Below, one piece after another: positions 1-8,137 of a stretch of DNA of 36,384 nt. The stretch spans positions 1 through 36,384 of the forward strand of contig UQQN01000012.1 in assembly GCA_900543155.1 (NCBI GenBank). Reading direction: 5' to 3'. The notes under the pieces were generated by a model. It saw only the letters and a program-made list of their open reading frames with translations, made no database searches and had not been told where the DNA came from. The stretch's first letter is position 1. Each line of letters starts with the position of its first letter. A program made the position numbers and the translations under genes. This DNA is from an uncultured Prevotella sp. (GTDB taxonomy: Bacteria; Bacteroidota; Bacteroidia; Bacteroidales; Bacteroidaceae).

Positions 1-238
1 ACGACAAGCCCATTGGCAGAATTAAGTATGCACTAAATTAATTCCGCCAACAGGTGATATTTATATTTCATCGTAAATTTACAATTGTTATTTGATATAC
101 GCCAATCATGCAACCTATTGCAATCTATTTTTCGCTCGAAGTCTGATAAATTCTGTCAAATTTTGCCAATGTCCGCCAAAGACGGAAAGTAAGGAAAATG
201 AATGTTTATCTTTGCAAAAGATTTTGCTCACACATAAC

Positions 239-254
239 TACCCACTTATGGGTA
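239..254. promoter_or_regulatory. Possible operator: inverted repeat TACCCA-N4-TGGGTA
   Basis: TACCCA (239-244) and TGGGTA (249-254) form a perfect 6-bp inverted repeat with a 4-base spacer. It abuts the proposed -33 element of feoAB (TTG at 255-257), which is where a repressor site would block transcription. Ferrous-iron transporters are commonly controlled by iron-responsive repressors such as Fur or DtxR/IdeR. The repeat does not clearly match either consensus, so the regulator is unknown and the operator role is inferred from position and symmetry. Confidence 0.35.
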
Positions 255-285
255 TTGTTTTAAAAAAAAGAACATTGTAACTTTG
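255..285 (+). promoter_or_regulatory. feoAB promoter (Bacteroidetes type)
   Basis: The -7 box TAACTTTG (278-285, followed by C) matches the Bacteroidetes consensus TAnnTTTG. A TTG at 255-257 lies 20 bases upstream, as expected for the -33 element. Transcription would start near 292, giving a leader of about 55 bases before the ATG at 348. Confidence 0.65.
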
Positions 286-347
286 CATGCTAAAAGAAAA
301 AAATAAATAAAGGTACGCATAAATGCCGTTCAAAGAAAAAAAATAAA

Positions 348-2987
348 ATGAAGCTTTCAGAATTACATACTGGCGAACGTGGCGTGATCGTGAAGGTATA
401 TGGCCACGGTGGATTTCGCAAGCGCATTGTAGAAATGGGTTTTGTGAAAGGTAAAGCTGTAAAGGTTATTTTAAACGCTCCGCTGCGCGATCCTATCGAA
501 TATGAGATTATGGGGTATAAGATATCCCTACGACGTGAAGAGGCTAACTTGGTTGAGGTTATCAGTGAAAGTGAAGCCGAAAACGATGCACGACTTCATC
601 CTGATGAAGATTTAAAGGGTTTGAAACCCGGAAAAGATGAGGACGAAGAAGTGGCTTTGCAGCTTGACCAACGCATGGCACGCATGGCAGCCGACAAACG
701 CCGAGTGATAAACGTGGCTTTAGTGGGAAATCCTAACTGCGGTAAAACTTCTTTGTTTAACGTAGCCTCTGGTGGACACGAGCATGTAGGTAACTACAGC
801 GGCGTGACAGTTGACGCCAAAGAGGGATTTATGGAGCTGAAAGTAAAAGTGCGCCGCAATGAGTTAGGCGAAGTTGAAGTGCTTCATGAAGACTCAGCTA
901 CTTGTGGTGGCGCATGTGCAGGATGTGCTACAAGCCCAGCATGCACCTCGAAGGGTAACGATTATGAAGAGCGTAGCTACCGTTTCCGTTTAGTTGACCT
1001 CCCTGGCACCTATTCGCTTTCGGCTTATTCGCCTGAGGAACTTTATGTACGTCGTCATCTTATAGACGAAACTCCTGATGTGGTGATAAATGTGGTGGAC
1101 AGCTCGAACTTAGAGCGAAACCTCTATCTCACCACTCAACTTATCGACATGCACCAACGCATGGTTATTGCACTAAATATGTTCGATGAATTGCAGCGCA
1201 ATGGCGACAAACTCGACTATAAACAGTTAGGTACACTATTAGGAGTGCCTATGGTGCCTACCATTTCAAGAACAGGTGTTGGTATTCGAAATCTGTTTGA
1301 AATGGTTATTGCGGTATATGAAAACCAAAGCGACTTCTCGCTCGAGCGTCATATTCACGTAAATCATGGTGCAGAATTGGAACATAGCATTGACCGAATT
1401 AAACACGTTTTTCAGAAGAATCAAGAAATTCGATCAAAATACTCTACACGCTATCTTGCTATAAAATTTCTTGAGGGCGACACAGAATCGCAAAAACTGG
1501 TAGAAACCCTACCACAGCACGATGAATTGGTGGCAGTGCGTTATGAAGAGGCAAAACGCTTAAAAGAAGAATTGCACGATTCGCCCGATAATGCTATAAC
1601 GGATGCAAAATATGGCTTTATTCAGGGTGCATTGAAAGAGACCTATCAGCCCCATGTGGCACGTCAAGGTCGCACACTGACTGAAAAGATTGATGGTATA
1701 GTGACCAATCGATATTTGGGTTTCCCCTTGTTCTTTGTGGTGTTATTTTTAATATTCTACATCACTTTCCAGGTGGGTGCTTACCCCATGGATTGGATAG
1801 ATTGGTTAGTGGCAAAACTCTCAGAGTTTATAAACTATGCTATGCCCGATGGCATGCTTAAGGACATGATTGTAGACGGAGCTATTAGTGGTGTTGGTGC
1901 TGTAATTGTATTCTTGCCCAACATCATGATATTGTATCTGTTCATCTCTATTCTCGAAGACTCAGGCTACATGGCGCGTGCAGCGTTCATTATGGATAAA
2001 CTGATGCACAAAATGGGGTTACATGGCAAATCGTTTATTCCGATGGTAATGGGTTTTGGCTGTAATGTACCTGCTATTATGGCCACACGCACTATCGAAA
2101 ATCCGAAAAGCCGTCTTATCACGATGCTCATCACTCCCTTTATGTCGTGCTCTGCGCGTATCCCTATTTACGTGGTATTGGTGGGCGCCTTTTTCCCGCA
2201 ACAAGGGGCATGGGTGATGCTTGGACTTTATGCCTTGGGCATAGTTGCAGCCATTGCCATGGCACGTTTGTTTAGCCGATTCCTGATGCGTGGCGAGGAT
2301 TTGCCTTTTGTAATGGAATTACCTCCTTACCGTATGCCAACGGTCAAGTCGGTGTGCATTCACACTTGGGAAAAAGGGAGGCAGTATCTGCAAAAAATGG
2401 GTGGTATTATCTTGGTATTCTCACTTGTGATTTGGGCTTTGAATTATTTTCCACACCCTGAGGAAGCAATCTCACAACCCGAAACAACTGCTGTAGCTAC
2501 GACTATGCAACAAACCAATGTGGCTGATAACGCACAAAACGTAGAAACCGCCAATCAAGCAGCCCAGCAAGCTAATCAGGTTGCTGAACCTTCATACTTG
2601 CAACGCATCGGACATTTTATTGCCCCCGTAATGTCACCCATGCACTTTGATTGGAAGATGAGTGTAGGTATTCTTTCGGGTGTTGGAGCTAAAGAGTTGG
2701 TTGTAAGTACATTGGCGGTAATGTATGCCGGCGAGGATGTAGATGCCGATGAAGCTTCAACCGATACGCGCTTATCGCAAGCCTTACGCGCCAACATGAC
2801 ACATGCTTCGGCATTGGCATACTTGGTATTTATTCTCTTCTACTTTCCTTGTATCGCCACAATCGTAGCTATTAAAAATGAAAGTGGTGGATGGAAATGG
2901 GCTGTATTTACGGCAGTTTATACCACTGCATTTGCCTATTTAATGTCGTTGCTTACATTTTGGATTGCAAGTCAGTTCTTTCTGTAA
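348..2987 (+). CDS. feoB: Fused FeoA-FeoB ferrous iron transporter
   Basis: This inner-membrane protein imports Fe(II), with a cytosolic GTPase domain gating the channel. Residues 1-75 are a FeoA-like SH3 domain fused ahead of FeoB, as is common in Bacteroidetes. The G domain carries the P-loop GNPNCGKT (127-134), the switch I region GNYSGVTVD (148-156) and the G3 motif DLPG (217-220). The membrane region follows, with the conserved GFGCNVPAIMATR and SCSARIPIY segments. Two features are unusual. A Cys-rich insert at 186-199 (C186, C190, C193, C199) sits between switch I and G3. A Gln/Ala/Asn-rich low-complexity stretch at about 702-745 sits in a loop between late membrane helices. At 879 residues the length suits a complete FeoA-FeoB fusion. 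No separate feoC is seen. The family assignment is secure; the function of the insert is unknown. Confidence 0.96.
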   Translation: MKLSELHTGERGVIVKVYGHGGFRKRIVEMGFVKGKAVKVILNAPLRDPIEYEIMGYKISLRREEANLVEVISESEAENDARLHPDEDLKGLKPGKDEDEEVALQLDQRMARMAADKRRVINVALVGNPNCGKTSLFNVASGGHEHVGNYSGVTVDAKEGFMELKVKVRRNELGEVEVLHEDSATCGGACAGCATSPACTSKGNDYEERSYRFRLVDLPGTYSLSAYSPEELYVRRHLIDETPDVVINVVDSSNLERNLYLTTQLIDMHQRMVIALNMFDELQRNGDKLDYKQLGTLLGVPMVPTISRTGVGIRNLFEMVIAVYENQSDFSLERHIHVNHGAELEHSIDRIKHVFQKNQEIRSKYSTRYLAIKFLEGDTESQKLVETLPQHDELVAVRYEEAKRLKEELHDSPDNAITDAKYGFIQGALKETYQPHVARQGRTLTEKIDGIVTNRYLGFPLFFVVLFLIFYITFQVGAYPMDWIDWLVAKLSEFINYAMPDGMLKDMIVDGAISGVGAVIVFLPNIMILYLFISILEDSGYMARAAFIMDKLMHKMGLHGKSFIPMVMGFGCNVPAIMATRTIENPKSRLITMLITPFMSCSARIPIYVVLVGAFFPQQGAWVMLGLYALGIVAAIAMARLFSRFLMRGEDLPFVMELPPYRMPTVKSVCIHTWEKGRQYLQKMGGIILVFSLVIWALNYFPHPEEAISQPETTAVATTMQQTNVADNAQNVETANQAAQQANQVAEPSYLQRIGHFIAPVMSPMHFDWKMSVGILSGVGAKELVVSTLAVMYAGEDVDADEASTDTRLSQALRANMTHASALAYLVFILFYFPCIATIVAIKNESGGWKWAVFTAVYTTAFAYLMSLLTFWIASQFFL

Positions 2988-3010
2988 GTTGCTTAATCCT
3001 TTTGTATAAG

Positions 3011-3076
3011 TATAACCATAGAAGTCTTTGATAAGCAATACAATAAGTTTGTTTTTCAAAGGCTTTTATGGTTATA
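3011..3076 (+). terminator. Probable feoAB terminator hairpin
   Basis: The arms 3011-3031 and 3056-3076 are complementary over 21 bases, with two positions that become G-U wobbles in RNA, and enclose a 24-base loop. The hairpin begins 23 bases after the feoAB stop codon. The downstream T-run is weak, so it could instead be an mRNA 3'-end stabiliser. Confidence 0.55.
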
Positions 3077-3135
3077 TTCTACCAATCTATAAAAGCGAAG
3101 ATTCACAAAAATGTAATAGAAATTTAATAATTTGC

Positions 3136-3167
3136 TTTGAACTTAACCAATCAAATGCTAATTTTGC
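3136..3167 (+). promoter_or_regulatory. pit promoter (Bacteroidetes type)
   Basis: The -7 box TAATTTTG (3159-3166, followed by C) is preceded 19 bases upstream by TTTG (3136-3139). This is one of the best consensus matches in the window. The leader to the ATG at 3193 is only about 20 bases. Confidence 0.7.
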
Positions 3168-3192
3168 AGCAGTAAATTAGAACCCACGTAAT

Positions 3193-5442
3193 ATGGATTT
3201 TTTCTATCTTGGAATACTTTTATTCCTTTTTGTATTAGCCACGTTCGACTTGTCTGTCGGTGTAGCTAATGATGCTGTAAATTTTTTAAGTCCGGCAGTT
3301 GGCGCTAAAGCTGCCAAGTTTCGCACTATCTTAATTGTGGCTGCAGTGGGCATCTTTGTAGGTGCTAGTACTTCAAGCGGCATGATGGACATTGCACGTC
3401 ATGGTGTGCTCAATCCCAATTATTATACATTGAGCGATGTGATGTGTATATTCCTTGGTGTAGCTGCTACCGATGTGATTCTACTCGACATTTTCAACAC
3501 ATTGGGTATGCCTACGTCAACCACCGTATCGATGGTGTTTGGTTTGTTAGGTGGTAGCACAGCTTTAGCTTTTTCAAAAATTTTGGCTGGTGGTTATACC
3601 TATGCTCAACTTATTAATACAGATAAGGCATTGAGTGTGATTATCGGTATATTCCTTTCCGTAGCAATCGCCTTTGTATTTGGTTTAGTTGTTATGTGGA
3701 TTGCCCGTGTAGTATTCACATTCCACTATAAAAAGCACTTGCGCTATAGCATTGCTATTTTTGGCGGTATTAGCATTACCTCTATTTTTTATTTCTTGTT
3801 AGTAAGCGGTTTACGCACAAGTCCTGTATTATCTGCTATTGGTTGGACACCCGATTGGATAGACCACAACCGTCTGAATATTTTGCTCATCAGTTTTTGT
3901 TCGTTTACGGTGCTGATGGAGATTTTTCACTTACTCAAGGTTAATATTTTTAGAATCGTTGTACTCTTTGGTACATTCGCATTAGCTATGGCTTTTGCGG
4001 GCAATGACCTTGTAAACTTTATTGGTACCCCCTTAGCAGGTTTAGAATCATTCCTCGACTTTAGTGCAAATGGTGGCAAACATACCCCCGATACTTACAT
4101 TGTAAGTGTTTTGGCTGGCGAAAGCCATCTTCCCTTTAAACATCTGTTTTTAATTGGTGCGGGTGTGATTATGACGATTGCTATCAGTACGTCGAAAAAA
4201 GCACACAAGGTGGTAGAAACCACTGTAAACCTTTCGCGCCAAGATGAGAGCGAAGAGGTGTTCTCTTCATCGCGCTTAGCTCGTAGAACAGTACGTGCCG
4301 TATTGAACACCACAAATGCGCTTACAAAACATGTACCTGTTTGCGTTACAAATTGGATAAATACACGCTTCGACCGTGAAGGAACAGAATTGACAGAAGG
4401 GGCAGCCTTTGACCAAGTGCGTGCAGCAGTAAACCTTGTGTTAGCTGGTTTGCTCATCGTAGTAGGTACGACATTGCAACTTCCTCTCTCAACTACATAC
4501 GTGGCCTTCATGGTAGCTATGGGTTCTTCACTGGCTGATAGAGCTTGGGGACGCGAAACTGCGGTTTATCGCATTACGGGTGTAATTACCGTGATTGGTG
4601 GTTGGTTTATCACTGCGGGTGCTGCTTTTATTGTAAGCTTCCTTATTGCCACAATCAACCATTGGGGTGGTTTTATTGCTATGATTTTGGTAATGGGTAT
4701 TGTTGCCTTTGTCGTTATTAGCAATAATCGCAGATTTAAGCAAAAGAGCGAACAAGATTCTGTCGACTTGGTATTCCGCCAATTGGTGCGTTGCCATGAC
4801 AAGGCAGAAACATGGCAGTTGCTCTTGAAGCACGTGCGAGGCACACAAGACGACGTATTCAACTTTACTCGTAAAACCTTCCGCAACATTACGCAAGGTT
4901 TGATGCACGAGAATATTCGCCAACTTCGCACAGCTTCGCACGATATTGAAAGCGAAAAGAGCATTTGGAAACGCTATCGCCGTAAAGAAATCATTGGTAT
5001 GCGTAAGGTGGATTATCTTGTAGCAGTAGAAAAGAATACATGGTTCCACTTGGGTTGCAACAATGCTACGCAAATTATTTATGGTTTGAAGCGTATGCTT
5101 GAACCTTGTGTGGAACACGTTGACAACAATTTCAATCCGCTCCCTCAAGACTATATTGACGAGTTTATCCCTGTATGCAATGATGTGGACAAATTCCTTG
5201 AAGGGGCACAGCGTATGATAACGACTGGTGATTTTGAAGGCGTAGACGAATTGTTAGTTCAAGGTAATGCCATAAAGAGTCGCATCTCGCAGATACGTCA
5301 CGCACAGCAAGACCGCATTCAGCGCGAGGACTCAAACATCAAAGTGGCTTTGCTTTATCTTTCTACGCTTCAAGAAACGCAGGAACTTATGTCGGCTGCC
5401 CGACATATCCTACGTGCTATGAAACGCTTCCAAACTCAATAG
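3193..5442 (+). CDS. pit: Inorganic phosphate transporter, Pit/PHO4 family
   Basis: This is a cation-coupled inorganic phosphate permease of the inner membrane. The two inverted PHO4 repeats are visible: ANDAVNF at about residues 25-31 and GNDLVNF beginning at residue 270, the paired GANDxAN-type signatures of the family. Hydrophobic segments continue to about residue 515. The remaining C-terminal 230 residues are hydrophilic, helical and rich in charged residues, resembling the PhoU-like (DUF47) tail seen on long Bacteroidetes Pit proteins, which is not present in the shorter E. coli PitA. That tail may couple transport to phosphate status, but this is inference. The gene has its own promoter and is followed by the palindrome ahead of uvrB, so it looks monocistronic. 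Confidence 0.92.
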   Translation: MDFFYLGILLFLFVLATFDLSVGVANDAVNFLSPAVGAKAAKFRTILIVAAVGIFVGASTSSGMMDIARHGVLNPNYYTLSDVMCIFLGVAATDVILLDIFNTLGMPTSTTVSMVFGLLGGSTALAFSKILAGGYTYAQLINTDKALSVIIGIFLSVAIAFVFGLVVMWIARVVFTFHYKKHLRYSIAIFGGISITSIFYFLLVSGLRTSPVLSAIGWTPDWIDHNRLNILLISFCSFTVLMEIFHLLKVNIFRIVVLFGTFALAMAFAGNDLVNFIGTPLAGLESFLDFSANGGKHTPDTYIVSVLAGESHLPFKHLFLIGAGVIMTIAISTSKKAHKVVETTVNLSRQDESEEVFSSSRLARRTVRAVLNTTNALTKHVPVCVTNWINTRFDREGTELTEGAAFDQVRAAVNLVLAGLLIVVGTTLQLPLSTTYVAFMVAMGSSLADRAWGRETAVYRITGVITVIGGWFITAGAAFIVSFLIATINHWGGFIAMILVMGIVAFVVISNNRRFKQKSEQDSVDLVFRQLVRCHDKAETWQLLLKHVRGTQDDVFNFTRKTFRNITQGLMHENIRQLRTASHDIESEKSIWKRYRRKEIIGMRKVDYLVAVEKNTWFHLGCNNATQIIYGLKRMLEPCVEHVDNNFNPLPQDYIDEFIPVCNDVDKFLEGAQRMITTGDFEGVDELLVQGNAIKSRISQIRHAQQDRIQREDSNIKVALLYLSTLQETQELMSAARHILRAMKRFQTQ

Positions 5443-5455
5443 TGAGTTGAAATAC

Positions 5456-5554
5456 AAAATAAAATATGCGAATGTAAGAGTATAATTGATTATCTTTGCT
5501 GACTCAATGTGAGCAAAGTGATTAAAAAACTCTTTCATTCGCATATTTTATTTT
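5456..5554. terminator. Long quasi-palindrome: pit terminator with the uvrB promoter in its loop
   Basis: Perfect 19-bp arms (5456-5474 and 5536-5554) are followed by a T-rich run. Complementarity continues imperfectly inward (AAGAGT repeated on both sides) to an inner stem CTTTGCT (5494-5500) / AGCAAAG (5512-5518). RNA read through from pit would fold into a long hairpin and probably terminate. The uvrB -7 box lies inside the loop, so a transcript starting there lacks the left arm and would escape. Confidence 0.6.
5491..5498 (+). promoter_or_regulatory. uvrB promoter -7 box
   Basis: TATCTTTG followed by C matches the Bacteroidetes -7 consensus. No clear TTG lies about 20 bases upstream. The expected start is near 5505, about 63 bases before the uvrB ATG. 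Confidence 0.5.
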
Positions 5555-5567
5555 TTCTTATTTGGTT

Positions 5568-7631
5568 ATGAAACAGTTTGAACTACATTCAAAATATCAG
5601 CCCACGGGCGACCAGCCCGAGGCTATTAAGCAGTTGACAGCAGGTGTACAAGAAGGTGTGCCTGCACAGGTTTTGTTGGGAGTGACGGGGTCAGGAAAAA
5701 CGTTTACCATTGCCAATGTTATTAAGAACATCAATAAGCCTACACTTGTATTGAGCCATAATAAAACCTTGGCGGCTCAGTTATATTCAGAGTTTAAAGG
5801 TTTCTTCCCTAATAATGCCGTAGAGTATTACGTTTCGTATTACGATTATTACCAACCCGAAGCCTACATTGCTTCGACCGATACCTATATTGAGAAAGAC
5901 TTAGCCATCAATTCTGATATTGATAAATTGCGTTTGGCTGCAACCTCTTCCTTATTATCAGGACGTAATGATGTGATAGTTGTATCGTCAGTTTCGTGTA
6001 TCTATGGTATGGGTAATCCTGCTGCATTCTATGAGAATGTAGTAGAACTTAAAGTAGGACGTACGCTTTCTATCAATGCCTTATTGAACCAATTGGTGGC
6101 AAGTTTATACTCGCGTAACGATGTTGCTCCCAAAGCAGGTAACTTCCGCGTGAAAGGCGATACCGTCGATATTTATTTGGCTTATGCCGACGAACTTATT
6201 CGTGTGTGCTTCTGGGGAGACGAAATTGACAGCATTGAGGAGATAGATTCTATCTCAGGTAGTCGTTTAAATACTTATGATGAATATAAAGTATATCCTG
6301 CAAATTTATTTCTTACCTCAAAAGAGACGCAAGAATTAGCGATACGTAAAATTCAAGACGACCTTGTACAGCAAGTAGCATATTTTGAAGAATGTGGCAA
6401 AACACTTGAAGCAAAACGTCTGAAAGAGCGCGTAGAATATGACATTGAAATGATTCGCGAACTTGGGCACTGTGCAGGCATTGAAAACTATTCGCGTTAC
6501 TTTGATGGACGCGAAGCGGGTACGCGACCTTTCTGTCTTTTAGACTTTTTCCCTGACGATTTTTTAATTGTAATAGACGAAAGCCATGTCACTGTGCCAC
6601 AACTTAGGGCTATGTATGGGGGGGATCGATCGCGCAAGGAGTCGTTAGTAAACTATGGCTTTAGACTGCCAGCTGCCATGGATAACCGTCCGCTGAAATT
6701 TGAAGAATTTCATGAGTTAGCAAAACAGGTTATTTACATAAGCGCTACACCCGCTGATTATGAGTTGGCTGAAAGTGAGGGTGTGGTTGTTGACCAAGTG
6801 ATTCGCCCAACAGGGTTATTAGATCCTCCTATTGAAGTACGTGATACAGATTACCCTGTCGATGACTTGATGGAGGAAATACGCAAAGCCATAGAACATA
6901 AAGAACGTGTATTGGTCACCACGCTAACCAAACGTATGGCAGAGGAGTTGTCTGAGTTTTTACTAAAGAATGACATTAGCACAGCCTACATCCATAGCGA
7001 TATCGACACACTTGAACGTGTACAGATTATGGAAGATTTACGTCGTGGCGTATATGATGTACTTGTGGGTGTGAATCTTTTGCGTGAAGGACTTGACTTG
7101 CCCGAAGTTGCATTAGTTGCCATCCTTGATGCAGACAAGGAAGGTTTTTTGCGTAACGCACGATCTCTCACCCAAACGGCTGGACGTGCAGCACGTAATG
7201 TGAACGGACGTGTGATTATGTATGCAAAAGAGATTACATGGTCGATGCAGCAAACTATTGACGAAACGAATCGTCGTCGTACAAAACAAATTGCATATAA
7301 TGAAGCACATCATATAAAACCGACCCCATTGTTTAAACCTATTGAAAGCAATGAGTTGGTTGAAATGCAACGTAACAGAAAGAATGCTGAAATGGATTTG
7401 ACTTCAGGCAGTGCTACAAGTTTCACTCGTCCGTATGCGATAGAAGGTGCACCTTTGCAGAAGGCTGCCGAAGGGGACGCTGCTTATGGCACACCAAAGA
7501 TAGAAAACAAAGAGAGCAAGGAGCAAAAGATGGAACGCTTGCAAAAAGCCATGAAAAAAGCTGCAGCAGCTTTCGACTTTATTACCGCTGCACAGCTTCG
7601 CGACGAGTTGTTGGCGTTAGATAAGGAGTGA
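5568..7631 (+). CDS. uvrB: Excinuclease ABC subunit B
   Basis: UvrB is the DNA-damage verification helicase of nucleotide excision repair. It is loaded by UvrA and recruits UvrC for incision. The Walker A GVTGSGKT is at residues 38-45. The beta-hairpin segment rich in Tyr (VSYYDYYQPEAYI), the VIDESHVT Walker B region, the RPTGLLDP segment and the helicase motif LREGLDLPEV all follow in order. The last 35 residues form the UVR domain that contacts UvrC. I place the start at ATG 5568, which gives MKQFELHSKYQPTGDQP, the usual UvrB N-terminus. A TTG six bases upstream is in frame but less likely. At 687 residues the protein is full length. No other excision-repair gene lies beside it. Confidence 0.97.
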   Translation: MKQFELHSKYQPTGDQPEAIKQLTAGVQEGVPAQVLLGVTGSGKTFTIANVIKNINKPTLVLSHNKTLAAQLYSEFKGFFPNNAVEYYVSYYDYYQPEAYIASTDTYIEKDLAINSDIDKLRLAATSSLLSGRNDVIVVSSVSCIYGMGNPAAFYENVVELKVGRTLSINALLNQLVASLYSRNDVAPKAGNFRVKGDTVDIYLAYADELIRVCFWGDEIDSIEEIDSISGSRLNTYDEYKVYPANLFLTSKETQELAIRKIQDDLVQQVAYFEECGKTLEAKRLKERVEYDIEMIRELGHCAGIENYSRYFDGREAGTRPFCLLDFFPDDFLIVIDESHVTVPQLRAMYGGDRSRKESLVNYGFRLPAAMDNRPLKFEEFHELAKQVIYISATPADYELAESEGVVVDQVIRPTGLLDPPIEVRDTDYPVDDLMEEIRKAIEHKERVLVTTLTKRMAEELSEFLLKNDISTAYIHSDIDTLERVQIMEDLRRGVYDVLVGVNLLREGLDLPEVALVAILDADKEGFLRNARSLTQTAGRAARNVNGRVIMYAKEITWSMQQTIDETNRRRTKQIAYNEAHHIKPTPLFKPIESNELVEMQRNRKNAEMDLTSGSATSFTRPYAIEGAPLQKAAEGDAAYGTPKIENKESKEQKMERLQKAMKKAAAAFDFITAAQLRDELLALDKE

Positions 7632-7659
7632 GTCCAAAGTTTTAAAAAAAACTCATTTA

Positions 7660-7954
7660 ATACCATTACTCCCCCTAAACAGATAGCAAAGATATTACAA
7701 AAGGATGCAAGTCTGCCAGCAACTCTTAGGCGTGATAATCATACGAACAATCGAGAGGGCTATTTCTTTGTTACGCTCAGAATTCGTGATGATGCTCTCG
7801 ATGATTGTTCTGATGCTCCTCGTTGCAATTATACGAAACTCGGGAAAAGGTTTTTGGAGGTATGGAGGAACGTCTCTACTTATCACCCTTGTGTATTGTT
7901 GGGCGTTGAAATTATACCCATAGTCGTTTGGTGCAGATTTCACTTGGATTTTTG
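7660..7954 (+). pseudogene. Degenerate Y1/RAYT-like transposase remnant
   Basis: One reading frame across this stretch has no start codon but contains PKQIAKILQKD, then PATLRRDNHTNNREGYFFVT, then YTKLGKRFLEVWRNVSTYHP and a short GVEIIP. From memory, that order resembles the N-terminal half of single-tyrosine (HUH, REP-associated) transposase-like proteins of Bacteroidales. These run from an AK(V/I)LQ segment through PATxRR and Y(L/F)xTL to a T-LG motif and then IMPDH-H. Here the HUH His pair after the II-P position is absent and the frame stops soon after, so the element is dead. Downstream, to 8061, another frame reads DFTWIFEYHKKDV and continues to a stop, possibly an unrelated fragment. 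No terminal repeats are evident. The family call rests on pattern recall, so confidence is moderate. Confidence 0.4.
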
Positions 7955-8081
7955 AATATCACAAAAAAGATGTCAAGTTGAAACATGAGATGTGTATGGT
8001 TATGAATCAACTGGTACGTGTTATCACTGCAGTGAAGGATGAATGGTGGAAGAATGTTTAGTTGTATGATATAAGTCAATG

Positions 8082-8127
8082 AAACAACCGCATAACTAAT
8101 GACGAATGATTAGTTATGCGGTTGTTT
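8082..8127. terminator. Bidirectional terminator hairpin between uvrB region and pgeF
   Basis: Perfect 19-bp arms (8082-8100 and 8109-8127) enclose an 8-base loop. The GC-rich core is flanked by A-rich and T-rich ends, so it could act in both directions. It lies 10 bases beyond the pgeF stop codon, consistent with terminating pgeF and any read-through from the left. Confidence 0.75.
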
Positions 8128-8137
8128 GTTACACTTT

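Larger units (their letters stand above)
1..347. other. Intergenic region upstream of feoAB
   Basis: I see no convincing gene here. A 62-codon open frame at 92-280 has no recognisable product and runs into the feoAB promoter. The 3' half holds the feoAB promoter and an inverted repeat just upstream of it, annotated separately. A second TATCTTTG box lies at 207-214 but has no TTG at the usual distance. The first 90 bases show nothing recognisable. Confidence 0.6.
7632..8137. other. Gene-poor interval between convergent uvrB and pgeF
   Basis: This 506-base stretch contains the transposase-like remnant (about 7660-7954), a further short open segment ending at a stop at 8059-8061, and the strong hairpin at 8082-8127. 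An open frame at 7705-7923 encodes a hydrophobic 72-residue peptide, but it overlaps the remnant in another frame and has no supporting features. I see no intact gene. Confidence 0.55.

Noticed and set aside
92..280. A 62-codon open frame upstream of feoAB
   Set aside because: It has no recognisable domain, contains the second TATCTTTG box and the operator-like dyad, and ends inside the feoAB promoter.
4528..5148. A 206-codon open frame antisense to pit
   Set aside because: It lies wholly opposite a conserved transporter, has Cys/His/Asn-rich antisense composition and no family signal.
7705..7923. A 72-residue hydrophobic open frame after uvrB
   Set aside because: It overlaps the transposase-like remnant in a different frame, and that frame has better resemblance to a known family.
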